Shown here in pieces: positions 30,547 through 40,655 of a stretch of 64,000 bases of DNA. The stretch is from positions 33,272,615-33,336,614 of the forward strand of contig NC_091188.1 of NCBI RefSeq assembly GCF_040958095.1, written 5' to 3'. The position numbers and the translations under genes are program-made. The notes below the pieces were generated by a model. That model saw only the letters and a list, made by a program, of their open reading frames with translations, was not told the origin of the DNA and searched no databases. The stretch comes from Procambarus clarkii. Taxonomy: Eukaryota; Arthropoda; Malacostraca; Decapoda; Cambaridae. How positions within the stretch are numbered: the first letter of the stretch is position 1; the number at the start of each line of letters is the position of its first letter.

Positions 30547-30639
30547 AGATCAAAATGTAGATTTCTCCATCCTGTCATGTGCGAAACCACACCGAGGGAT
30601 GAAAATGCTGACCTCAGCTGACCATACTTTCACGTGAAA
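30547..30639. other. Short spacer between LINE-B and LINE-D
   Basis: No feature was seen in these ~90 bases. Confidence 0.3.
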
Positions 30640-32075
30640 GAGACAACGCTAAATGAAGAGTGGTAAACAAAAAAATGACGTTGAAGAAAGTCAATTGTTT
30701 TATATCCAGACAAGAGAGGTTATAAAAGGTGGAACAGAGTGTATAGAACTGGCTGAAAGATCAACTTACATACTAGAATCACATATACAATTATATGCCA
30801 CAACAGAGCTACAACTACAACAGGCAACACGTAAACTTGCAACAATCAATACTGGTCTGAACAAAACCAATATGTCCTCACATAATGGACCTGCCTGAAA
30901 AATTTTCATCAAATTACCTCAAATACAGTAACCTCATTCATATTTGCCAACATTCAAGGTCGAAAAACTGGGATAGAAAAAAAAGCACAGTTCATAAAGG
31001 GCCTCTTCGCCGAGTCAAACAGTATTTAGACCTTTCACACAAACCCATGCATGGGAACTCTTGGACAGTGAGATCTGGATAACAATATTATCTATATAGA
31101 CGTGATCGGGTAAATAGGTCACATGGAGGAGTAGGTCTTTATATAGGAGAAGATCTTATATGCTCTGAGCTTCTTAACTCTCCAAATGCAGTGGTAGTTA
31201 ACTCTACTGGGAGTAGAGTTAACATCTTTATTTTCTCTATTCTTCTAGTAAGAAGATCTAATAAACTTGGTTATTATTCTAATGAACTACTTACATTCTG
31301 TGACAAATTTTAACTTAACCAGCAGGTAAGTGTCAACTAGGAACGAAAATATTCTAGATGTGAACGTCACCTACAAAGAAGACATAATCAGCGACATTAC
31401 AATCTTGGATAAAACACACTCAGATCACAAGCTCATTTAAGTGCAAACCAACATCAGTACTTGTAATAGGCCTAAAACATTTATCAAGCGAGAGAGGTTC
31501 TTCTATAAACTAAATTATAATAAAAGGATTGACTGGGAAAAGATACAGGGAACAAACAATTTTCCCATTGAATGTTTATAAGCCATACAAATCCTAAACA
31601 AGGCAAAGAACAACTAACTTCCAAAAAATATAAAGTCTTTCTGAAACTTGTTCCTGTGTTGAGAGCCAGAAAGAGGACCAACGAAGAAAGAGGACGCAGA
31701 CGGCACTACAAAAGAAGAAAATAACGAAAATGTTTAAGGAGACAACTATCCCTACAAAGATGGAATAATTTAAACGGAGTTTGAATTAATCTAGCAAAGA
31801 CTAAAGCAATTATATCAGATTGATGAAATGCAATTACGACAAAGCCATTCAAGAGAAAGAAAAAAATTTCTTTATATATGCGAAATCACAAAAAAACTAT
31901 GTATTGGACCTTATTTTTTTCTTTACAAGTGAAGGTTCATACACAGATGATAAAGATATTACTGACACCCCCAAAACAATGTGATTTCTACGGCTGTTTT
32001 TAGGTTTCAGTATTTTTTATTACTTAAACAATTGTTTAGCATCCCAATAAATAGCATGAAAGTGGACGATCCGGA

Positions 32076-32193
32076 TGAACAAATCCACAAGGGCTGTGAC
32101 GAGGATTCGAACCTGCGTTCGAGAGGATAGACGCTGGTGATATAGATGCATCATTTGATACATCACGCTATTGTGATTTCTGTGTGTATGGAA
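32076..32193. mobile_element. Deleted copy of the palindromic tRNA-SINE composite
   Basis: Left: a minus-strand tRNA-like head (B box reads from 32113 to 32103 as GGTTCGAATCC). Right: the plus-strand tail 'catcacgctattgtgatttc' with 'tgtgtgta'. The centre and the plus-strand head are missing. Flanks carry an 8-bp duplication gatccgga (32068-32075 and 32194-32201). The termini are the same as those of the longer composites at 34.0 and 62.3 kb. Confidence 0.75.
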
Positions 32194-32441
32194 GATCCGG
32201 ACATCATCTTTATGCCTGATATCCAAACACATGAAATTATGACATTAACTCGAATTTTGCAGATTTTGAAGGAGAAATTGATAACATGGACTCTTACCCC
32301 GGGTCCAGACTCGTGTTATTTATTATTTATAAAGACATGCTAAGTGCCAGTAGCACAGTGGGGAGAAATCTTTGACACAGGGGAGATACCAGATTCGCTG
32401 AAATTAATAGGTTTTGCTCCTCTTTACAAGGGAGGAGCAAA

Positions 32442-32713
32442 ACCTAATGGGGTTGGAGGTCCCTGTCCCTTCACCACTTTCGAGGTCAACCTCGCAACTC
32501 TCAGTTCCTGCGACGGCGCTGGAACCAATCGTATTGGCGTATGCCTTTCCATTGGAGACTTTCAGCGCCGTGGAGAGGAGGGACCTGCTGCCTGGGTAAC
32601 AGCTTATCCCCCGAATCAACCTACCCTGGCTTTGCGCCCTGGTGAGGCCACTCCAGATCGACAACCAGAACGCAACTCCATAGTCTCCTGAGACTGATGG
32701 GTGCCTACTACTA
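32442..32713 (+). mobile_element. Unclassified SINE-like insertion with TAC-repeat tail
   Basis: This 272-bp unit interrupts the LINE-D RT between FAPLYKGG and the next codons. It is flanked by 'acaagggaggagcaaa' (32426-32441) and 'acaagggagggagcaaa' (32714-32730), a 16/17-bp target-site duplication with one extra base. The right end is 'gggtgcctactacta', a short TAC repeat, typical of a retroposed 3' end. Inside are inverted words 'cggcgctg' and 'cagcgccg'. I see no clear A/B boxes. It may be a SINE or the tail of a LINE not otherwise in the window. Confidence 0.75.
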
Positions 32714-32804
32714 ACAAGGGAGGGAGCAAAGCATTGGCAAAGAATTATAGACCAGTGGCACTAACGACCCACATAAACGTATTTGAGTGTGTGATCACGG
32801 GTCA

Positions 32805-33065
32805 GGGGCCAGATTCACGAAGCAGTTAAGCAAGTATTTACGAACGTGTACATATTTCCTCAATCTTTGGCGACTTCGGTAACATTTATTAAAACAGTTT
32901 TCAAGCATGAAAACCTCCCAATTAACTGTTGTTATTGTTATAAACAGCCACCTGGTGATTTGGAGCTCATTAACTGTTTAATAAGTGTAAACAAAGCCGC
33001 CAAAGATTGAGAAAAGATGGACAGGTTCGTAAGTGCTTGCGTAACTGCTTCGGGAATCTGGCTCC
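32805..33065. mobile_element. Foldback MITE in LINE-D
   Basis: The left end 'ggccagattcacgaagcagt' is mirrored at the right by 'actgcttcgggaatctggct'. The inverted arms continue for about 90 bp ('ctcaatctttggcgacttcg' against 'gccgccaaagattgagaaaa', 'ttattaaaacagtt' against 'aactgtttaataa'). Total length is ~261 bp, with no coding capacity. The duplication at the ends could not be fixed (perhaps only 'cag' or 'agg'). The superfamily is unassigned. Confidence 0.85.
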
Positions 33066-33440
33066 AGGTCTCCAGTTTCCTGGAGACCCATGACCTCCAC
33101 AACCCAGGTTAACAAGGATTTAGAGTGGAAACATCATGCATATCGCAGTTACTTGACCACTCCGACAAAATAACCGAGGTATTAGTAGAAAAACAGAGTT
33201 CAGATGTGGTATACACGGACTTCACATAGGTATTTCATAAATGTGATCATGGAGTGATAGCACACAAAATGAGGTCAATGGGAATAAAAGGTAAAGTAGA
33301 ACGGTGAATATTCGTTTGTGTGGAACAACACACATACAGAGTAACAGTCAACCAAATAAAATGGAGTTCAAGCACAGCTAGAAGCTCTGTACCTCTACTC
33401 AAAGTAAAGTCCACTGTACCACTGCTTTTCATTAAGTCTT

Positions 33441-34017
33441 ATATCAGATATAGACAAAAATTGAAATCTTAGGATCCAAATGTTAGTCATGATGAGTTGA
33501 TTAACAATACACTTCAGGATTGTTTCAAAATTATTGAAAGAAAACAAGTTGTTATATTGATCAATAGTTCATATTGTAAATAAATGAACGATTGTTTTGT
33601 TTCCCTTTAAACTACTGTTAGACCCCTATTATACTCATTAGATAAAAAAATTCCTGTTTTAGTCTAGCCTTTATTTATTTATAAATTTAAACTTATGGTA
33701 CTACCTGTTAATTATTCTCTCTATCTTGCACTACCGTCCTATTGTTCTGGTGATTTGTTTCCTGTAGGAACTTGGCCTCTTTGGAAGTCAGGTTACCTCA
33801 CAGCTGTTTCTGCTTCCCTCCCTCTCTATCTGCTTCTGCAGTACAGTCTAGCTGCTGCTGGAGACCTGAACATTTCGGAACATTACAGCTCCTTTTCCAA
33901 TTCTATATTTGTGCGGAAAACCACAGAAACATTAAATCTCACCACTTAAATAACTACGACAGAACAGGTAGTGATGATCCGGTTGAGATGAATGCCAGTT
34001 TAAACATATTATCTCTG
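33441..34017. other. Unassigned DNA
   Basis: AT-rich to mixed sequence. Overlapping frames at 33695-33949 and 33772-34113 have no domain. Nothing else was recognised. Confidence 0.35.
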
Positions 34018-34617
34018 AACAAATCCTCAAGGGCCGTGACGAGGATTCGAACCTGCATCCGAGAGCATCCCAGATGCTGCTTTAATGGAGCTACGACATG
34101 GTCGAGGAGTTGAAACCGAAGTACAGTAGAACTAACTTAATCCTGCAGCCTCTCCGAGGCACAAACCAGGATTTTACACAAGCCGTTCTCCCTCTTGTGT
34201 AATGAAGTAAGGGCGAAGAGGGAGAACGGCCTAATGACATAGCTCGAGTGCATGGGGGGAGTTGTGTAAAACCCTGGTTTGTGCCTCGGAGAGGCTGCAG
34301 GATCCTGCATGTTCTACTGTTGAAAGTTCGGTTTCAACTCCTTGACCATGTCCCCGACTATCCAAGTGGTTGGGCACCATTCCTTCCCCCCCCCCCCCCT
34401 TCCCATCCCAAATCCTAATCCTGACCCCTTCCCAGTGCTATATAGTCGTAATGGCTTGGCGCTTTCCCCGTGATAATTCCTTTCCTTTCCTTGACCATAT
34501 CGTAGTTCAGTCGATTAAGGCAGCGTCTGGGATGTTCTCGGACGCAGGTTCGAATCCTCGTCACGGTCCTTGTGGATTTGTTCATTTGATGCATCACGCT
34601 ATTGTGATTTCTATGTG
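34018..34617. mobile_element. Palindromic tRNA-SINE composite, long form
   Basis: In order: a minus-strand tRNA-like head (B box 34053-34043, GGTTCGAATCC); an inverted body arm (about 34107-34181, 'cctctccgaggcacaaacc'); a loop with its own stem ('ccgttctccctctt...aagagggagaacgg', about 34183-34232); the direct body arm (about 34260-34340, 'ggtttgtgcctcggagagg'); a nested 138-bp insertion (34352-34489); a plus-strand tRNA-like head (B box 34547-34557); and the tail 'catcacgctattgtgatttc'. The arms pair over ~75 bp. Flanks 'catattatctctg' and 'catatatcctctg' are similar in 10 of 13 bases, a decayed duplication. The heads are promoters pointing outward, not genuine tRNAs. Confidence 0.8.
34352..34489 (+). 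mobile_element. Second SINE nested in the composite
   Basis: This interrupts the plus-strand tRNA-like head just 5' of its A-box region. It is flanked by cttgaccatgtc (34340-34351) and cttgaccatatc (34490-34501), a 12-bp duplication with one mismatch. It contains 'ccaagtggttgggcaccatt', a C tract, and the end 'atagtcgtaatggcttggcg' + 'ctttccccgtgataattcc'. A relative of that end lies at 61279-61325. Confidence 0.75.
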
Positions 34618-34639
34618 CATATATCCTCTGCATAGGGAC

Positions 34640-35262
34640 CAGGGCCCCAGACACCAGAGGCCGCACATAAGCGTCTAGGTGACAGTAGAAGGAACAGCAG
34701 AGAACGGGTGGGGCAGCCATAGTCTAGTTTAGACAGCACAAGAGAGGAGTGTAAACATGAGAGCGCTTTATCAACTCGCCAGGAATTGTGAGACAAGTCC
34801 AAGGGATGGGAAGGGCCTCAGAACATTAATTTCAGAAGCATTAGATCAGCTGATGCCAATGATCAGCTGCCAGAGTTTAGCATTATACTTGTACAGAAGC
34901 GGATTTGCATAGTGACAAGGAGAGTCGAGGAATGACATCTTTGGAGTAAAAGTCAGCTTAAATCTTACCTGGAGAGACCTTTAAGCCGTGAATATTAGCC
35001 CAGGACGACACGCTATCTATCACAATTTGGAATCTGTTGGATGAAGGAGAAATTGTAACAACGATAGGAGTGTGTGTACATAGTGGACCAAGAATACACC
35101 AGAGGAAAGGGACAAAGATCGCACGAGAACAACCAGGAAAAGTTTAGAAATTTAAAATCCTACACGGGGTAACACTTGCATTGTTGAAAAGAGTGAGAAA
35201 GCAGCACCAAGTCTCGCTTTAAAGGTACAACTACAGAAAGCTCTCAAGGAAAAATGGGACGT
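34640..35262 (-). pseudogene. I-type LINE fragment (RT to connector), old
   Basis: On the minus strand 34802-34611 contains LHSSLVLSKLDYGCP, as in ORF2 of the I-type element at 23.4 kb (residues ~797-811). The sequence then follows that ORF upstream, through the thumb and the region after YVDD, up to about 35262 ('gcattgttgaaaagagtgag' matches the QYEGVPQG region). It is many percent diverged with frame breaks. No ends are preserved. Confidence 0.75.
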
Positions 35263-35279
35263 CTGTCGCTCCAGCACAC

Positions 35280-36770
35280 TGATAAGATTTTGTCACACTT
35301 TCGCAGCTGACAATCACACACTGCAATACCAATACCAAACACTGGCATTTTCCTCCTGTGGGCCTTGACGGTGCCACATACGCTGGTGTTGTGGTCAAGG
35401 AGGAACCTGGTCAGCAAGGGATTGATATAGTAGTTGTCCGTGAATAGAATGCCAATAGTTCAGCAACGCTTCCACGAGTGTTTTGACAATGCCAGAGAGC
35501 CCGTGTGGATCTTCACCTGGTATGTCAACGTCTGTACCTGAATACAGTATCATGTCCATGACTTTACCAGTTTCATAGTCACATACCACGAAAAACATAG
35601 TCCAAATCAATGCCGCTTTGATGGGATGTACTGCCTGAACGTAAGTCGTCCCTTAAAGAGGACTAGCGATTCATCAATCACCACATTCTACCTTGGTACA
35701 AAGTAATCACAGAACTTTCCTCTCACATCACTAAAAATCTTCCGCAGCTTCCAAAGTCTGTCCTGTCTGTCTTCATTATCATTGTTCTCAAAGTGCAGAC
35801 ACCTATCACACGACATGTACCGGTTTAACACAGGTGATGGAACAAGGCTGTCTTTGCTCCAATAATCCTGGATCACGTTTTTCAGAATGTTATCATTATC
35901 ATGCTAAATGCTAAAACACACACATTTCCTCATTTGTCGTGTCTTTCCATCGTGTCATGCAAGAGGCAGGTAAAATGCCCGAGTCAATGAGGCTGTGAGC
36001 ATATCTGTTCGTCTCTGCAACTTGAAGGTCCATGAATTCCTTGTCAAAATACGCCATAAAACAGTCAATTTCAGCCATATCATCACCTGTATAGGCAAAT
36101 AACGGTGTCACACCAACATCGGTACCATCAAATATTGGAATTTGTGGGACAAAATTTTCACAATCCTCCCACACAAGTACACCTGTGGGTTTGGTTTTAA
36201 CGCCAACACCATGGCCAACACTACTACGAGCACCAAAAACACAGCTCCGTCGTCTTGTGCTAGAGCTGCGTATAGGTGTGCAAGAGCTGCTTATAGGTAT
36301 GCCAGGAGATCAGTGTTCTGCGTAGTGTAGGCCTACCATGAACACCTGATGTTGAGGGAACACTGTCGTCATTGACCTCCGTCCGCGTGACACGCTGCTA
36401 CTTGCGTCGGCGTGTTACTGGGGCAGCAAAACCCCGCCTAGTAACACCATCGCTACTCGTACTCGGTTCGTCAACACTGCTTGTATCGAAGTCTATTTCA
36501 CTGAAGCCCGAGAATGATTCATCACATGTTATATCCCTAAATAAACTGGCATCAGAGGACACATACGGTGGTGGTGACTCTAGCAGGTGTTGACCCAGGG
36601 CAGCGAGGCATGCCGGGTTAGGCGCGTGTACACACTGGTGACCTTTTCCACCTCATTCTCCCACTCACTCGTGTCAGACATCTGTGTTAGGTCTTTATCT
36701 GGATTGTAGTCTAAATCATCATCCATCGCTCTCATACAATATGTCTCGTATTTTGTCCTCAGTCATTTTC
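35280..36770 (-). pseudogene. piggyBac-type transposase pseudogene (copy 2)
   Basis: Minus-strand pieces, N to C: an acidic N-terminus from about 36755 (MTEDKIRDIL, then an SDTSEWE-like region); 36174-35911 with FVPQIPIFDGTDVGVTPLFA, YFDKEFMDLQVAETNRYA and MTRWKDTTNEEM; 35876-35688 with DYWSKDSLVPSPVLNRYMSC and DRLWKLRKIFSDVRGKF; the IDESLVLFKGRL block near 35650; 35610-35395 with VCDYETGKVMDMILYSGTDV; and in another frame FTDNYYINPLLTRFL (near 35405-35460), keeping the second catalytic Asp. The end near 35280-35340 is GTVKAHRRKMPVF-like. Frameshifts make it inactive. No TTAA-flanked ends were found. Confidence 0.85.
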
Positions 36771-37819
36771 CTGGACCGCGAGCTCTTAGAGAATGCATCT
36801 GACTTGGTTGCTTCCTTGAAACTGAGGCTCCCCACGGCCCTGGGACATACTGGGATTTTTTCAAAATGGCGGACAATCACTGGAGCCCTCAGTCATCCAT
36901 TACGTACCCGCGTCCCCGCACGCCAGATTTGAATAGTACTCTATACCCAAGAGATCCCTGAGGCACGTTGCACACCAACTGTCGAGCGCCTCAAGAGGCA
37001 TTGCACAGTGTAGTAGTGGTTAGGGAAATAGACCTTAGGTTTATTTGTGATTTAGTTAAATTTAGTCTTGGAGAATACTTTTGTTTCATATTTAATCCCC
37101 AGGCTGGTGTTTTAAGGATACGTTTTGAGTGTAAATAAATAAACAAATTGGTGACATGGCGAATATCCCAATTTCCTTGAGAAGCCACTGAAACTTCTTT
37201 TTAATTCAGTTAGTAGTTAGTATGTTCCCAACATAACCGTTTTTGCTTGGTATCTAAGGTGCTAATAATTTAGTGTCTGAATTTCCGACAAACAGTGACA
37301 TTCAATACATGACTAACAACAACGTTAAGGAGGAAATAGACGAGTACAGGCTATAAAGGCTAAAATGTGTGAACTCTCTCATTCATTACCAACATCAGAT
37401 CTGCAATAACTGAACTGCAGCGATGAAGAACATGTACAAAGTTTGGAACAAATTTATCTTCGATCTTTCCGATCATCCACAACATGTGTTGGAGAAAGGT
37501 ATCAACAATAATGAAGGCGACTTAAGATTTCCAACTGATAGGTTTAGCTGCATGAATGGCCCTGATGGCTACTGAACTTCATTGTGGGAGGATGGAGGCA
37601 TTGGTGAAGTGTGTTCAAACGAGTGGATAAGGATTAAAACAGCGGCGTGCTGAATATCAGTTGCCGTATAATAGGAAGGAATGTGAACGCCAGTAGCCTC
37701 CATAACGACGTCAGTCGACTATACTACCGTGACGGGGTGAGACGCAGGAACAACGTCAGAAGAAACAGCCTGTGTGAGGACCGAGGCATTCTTGCCATTC
37801 TGTTAGAAACGTTAAATGT
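36771..37819. other. Unassigned DNA
   Basis: This may include the 5' flank of the piggyBac copy, but no inverted terminal repeat or TTAA pair was recognised. No gene was seen. Confidence 0.35.
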
Positions 37820-38515
37820 GATATCTTCCTAACTGGAAGACAGGTGTGGTAGTTTCAATGATGTGTGATGAACTCCTATGTAGTGAGGATGGAGAATGAG
37901 GACTGTCGAGATGAGAGGATGAATATTGGCCTGGACGGTCATTGTCTGGTCAATGGGGAGGGCTGAACACTCGACAAAGTCAGACGGACTAACAACGGAA
38001 ACAGAAGAGTGAGGAGGTTGAGGAGTAACGCCAATATGGCGGGTAGGGGAGGTCTGGGAACAAAGGGAGTGTATACGGGATGAAGAACCCACACAGAACA
38101 CCCCTCATTCAGACCATAAAGGATCAAGAGAAGGGGTTGAGCTGGTGAAGGTCTCTGGGTTTCCAAACAACTTGGAAACCGTTATGAAACTGAGGATGGG
38201 AAGAAGGGAGTAGAGAAGTAATGACACAAGCATTACTCATGTAAGACAAGAGGGAGAGATGCTGCACATATCGTCAAGCCAAGGTAACATGTATGGTCTG
38301 TGTTCCAGGCTGAGGATGGCATGTTCTTTATAGTACACGTATCATCGGGAAAAGGTGATGAAGCAAACATAAGGATGACTGGCACGACTTTATGTGGCCG
38401 GGTTCCCAGCATAAGACACCAAACAGCAACAACTCTACAACACACTGTGGGTTTAAACCCATATTCCAGCACGTATCACAGAGCCGTGGAGAGGGACTAT
38501 CATCATACCTACATT
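37820..38515 (-). pseudogene. I-type LINE ORF1 fragment, old
   Basis: The minus-strand frame 38549-38328 includes SPRLCDTCWNMGLNPQC, a decayed form of SPRLCNKCWRFGHGALRC of the intact ORF1. The following minus-strand sequence (to about 37820) tracks the third knuckle, the HRERLSFPEAR region and the Pro/Ser-rich part, with many changes. No end is preserved. Confidence 0.65.
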
Positions 38516-38560
38516 TTAAACTGTATGGAGTCAGCCTCCACCACATCACTCAGGGACCAC
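38500..38560 (-). repeat. LINE-A 3' scrap
   Basis: 'catacctacattttaaactg' followed by 'tatggagtcagcctccacca' matches the minus-strand end of LINE-A (compare 62157-62206). Only about 60 bases remain. Confidence 0.6.
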
Positions 38561-39684
38561 ATGTGCTGTGTGTACAAGTCTATGGGACGAGCATAGAAGG
38601 CAGGCTTACTGTTAGTACAAGACTTTTTATTGTGATATGGTCTTCCTGGATGCATGCAGATTTCCATGACCAGCCAGAGTTACACTGCTAAACACCAACA
38701 ACCAGTGTAGGTTTGAGTTAACACAGACCCGACGGTGAACATGCAATTATCTGTGTGGCATAACAAGTGTTGCTCCTGTCAGTAAATTTGTATCTTGCTA
38801 ACACGACGCATCATTCCTGAATAGCTGATTCTGCATGCCATTTATTTTTAGTGCCAGAGTATCCAGCTTGGAACTCTTGGATACTTTATTGCAAACCGGC
38901 AGTGTCAAAAGGTGTTTCCGATTGGTTGTCATAGAAAGTGTTAACACAGGATTTACACATGAATGGACCACGAGACTGATCAATTAGGCCTCCCAGTATC
39001 TCTGACACGACAAAATCTTTGTTCCCACCAATTTAAAATATCGTAACTACCCAACATATTATCACAAATGTTTTGTAAAAGAAAATGTTGTGTTCATTTG
39101 TGTTTGCATTAAACCCTTAAATACTGCCTCTCGCATTAGAGCATTCAGCTCTGGGCTCGTCAACCCAGACGACCCCAGATGTGATTCAGTAATTACAGAA
39201 TATTGATGAAAATACTTGGACAAGTCCTTTAGAGTGCTCTGGTTGCACTGATAACTCACTATCAGAGAATCAGACCCAGTAAATCCAGTGGATAAGGACC
39301 AACCCACGAGAGCCTTACTCTCCCTGTGCACCCAGTATCTGTACGCAAAGCTCTCCTAGTTGCTACACTCCAACTACCTATCCTCGACCTCCCACCCATA
39401 TGCAGATTGGTGACATTGTACACAAATTCATTCAAGGATAGTACATTTCAAATCTTCCTCGTCTATAATAGCAAATTAATGTGTATGGAAGAATACTATT
39501 GATGCATTGTGGCAATCAACTAATAGCAAACATTTCTGTATTGATTTGATACGCCTGAAAACCTAATGGGACAAAATATTGACATTTAACTCTTAATATG
39601 TCCTACATGTTGGTGAACCATGTTATCACAAAACACTGACCAGAGATGAAGACTACTACTTTATTGGACGAGGGACCATACAAC
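38561..39684. other. Unassigned DNA
   Basis: No recognisable coding or repeat feature. Short minus-strand frames at 38798-38983 and 39062-39331 lack domains. Confidence 0.35.
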
Positions 39685-40012
39685 CAGAGCCGTCTTACCA
39701 CATGGGACCGTGGGGCACTTGCTTGGGGGCCCCACGAGTATAGGACATGTTCATTATGGAAGCAGAATGTTTATAATATTTAGGTTTTGGTGCCAGCACA
39801 CTTATATAATACATCCCTACATCCTGGTGTAGGACCAAATGCTAAATATTTAAGATATATATTTCAACAAGAAAAACCATTTCAGCAGAAATGAAACAGT
39901 TTTGAGTAGAGCACAGAAGAGGTAGAGCGCTGCAGGAGGAGAAAATAGGAAAACTTCCAAAATTAACATCGTGGTTCAACTCAGATGAAACGACAACCAC
40001 TCACGATTTCTT

Positions 40013-40470
40013 CAGATATAGCATCCACTCCTACAATGTCAGCCACTAGTACTGTTCCTTCAGATACAGCATCCACACCAGCAATGTCAGCCACTAGTAC
40101 TGTTCTTTCAGATACAGCATCCACACCAGCAATGTCAGCCACTAGTACTGTTCCTTCAGATACAGCATCCACACCAGCAATGTCAGCCACTAGTACTGTT
40201 CCTTCAGATACAGCATCCACACCAGCAATGTCAGCCACTAGTTCTGTCATTCAGATACAGCATCCACTCCAGCAATGTCAGCCACTAGTACTGTCATTCA
40301 GATTCAGCATCCACACCAGCAATGTCAGCCACTAGTTCTGTCATTCAGATACAGCATCCACTCCAGCAATGTCAGGCACTAGTTCTGTCATTCAGATATA
40401 GCATCCACACCTACAATGTCAGCCACTAGTACTGTTCCTTCAGATACAGCATCCACACCTACAACCATTC
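40013..40470 (+). repeat. 48/47-bp coding minisatellite inside the hAT gene
   Basis: Ten units start at 40013, 40061, 40109, 40157, 40205, 40252, 40299, 40346, 40393 and 40441. The first four intervals are 48 bp and keep a 16-residue repeat (SDTASTPAMSATSTVP) in frame. The next four are 47 bp ('ctgtcattcag' for 'ctgttccttcag'), each moving the frame by one base. The last interval is 48 bp again. Confidence 0.95.
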
Positions 40471-40655
40471 CTGCTACCAATCATCCAGTTTCAGCAGACA
40501 TACCATCATTGCCTGTTGCTGCTGATGGTGACATCTTACAAGAGGAAATGCCCAAATCTGTAACAGTAAAGGAGTTTGCAATTCAAGAGACAGATCCGGG
40601 GCTATGGAATATTAATGTTACCAACACAATAGATTACTGGATTTGTAATGGTCCC

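Larger units (their letters stand above)
30640..33440 (+). pseudogene. LINE-D, eroded non-LTR element holding three insertions
   Basis: Frames in order: 30653-30898, an ORF1-like helical piece; 30885-31080, an endonuclease start; near 31100-31150, YRRDRVNRSHGGVGLYIGED; near 31350-31440, ENILDVN and LDKTHSDHKLI (the SDH block); 31840-31960, linker pieces (SEGSYTDDKDITD); 32290-32440, the RT start (TPGPDS, WGEIFDTGEIPDSLK, FAPLYKGG); 32725-32795, KALAKNYRPVALTTHI; and 33150-33250, a decayed Y-region palm (VYTDFT..FHKCDHGV). It is interrupted at 32076-32193, 32442-32713 and 32805-33065. It is heavily mutated; the clade is not certain, CR1/Jockey-like by general look. Confidence 0.7.

Noticed and set aside
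34500-34570. Possible true tRNA gene
   Set aside because: Tail and upstream body are shared with 62.3 kb, and the acceptor arm is not formed; this is a SINE head.
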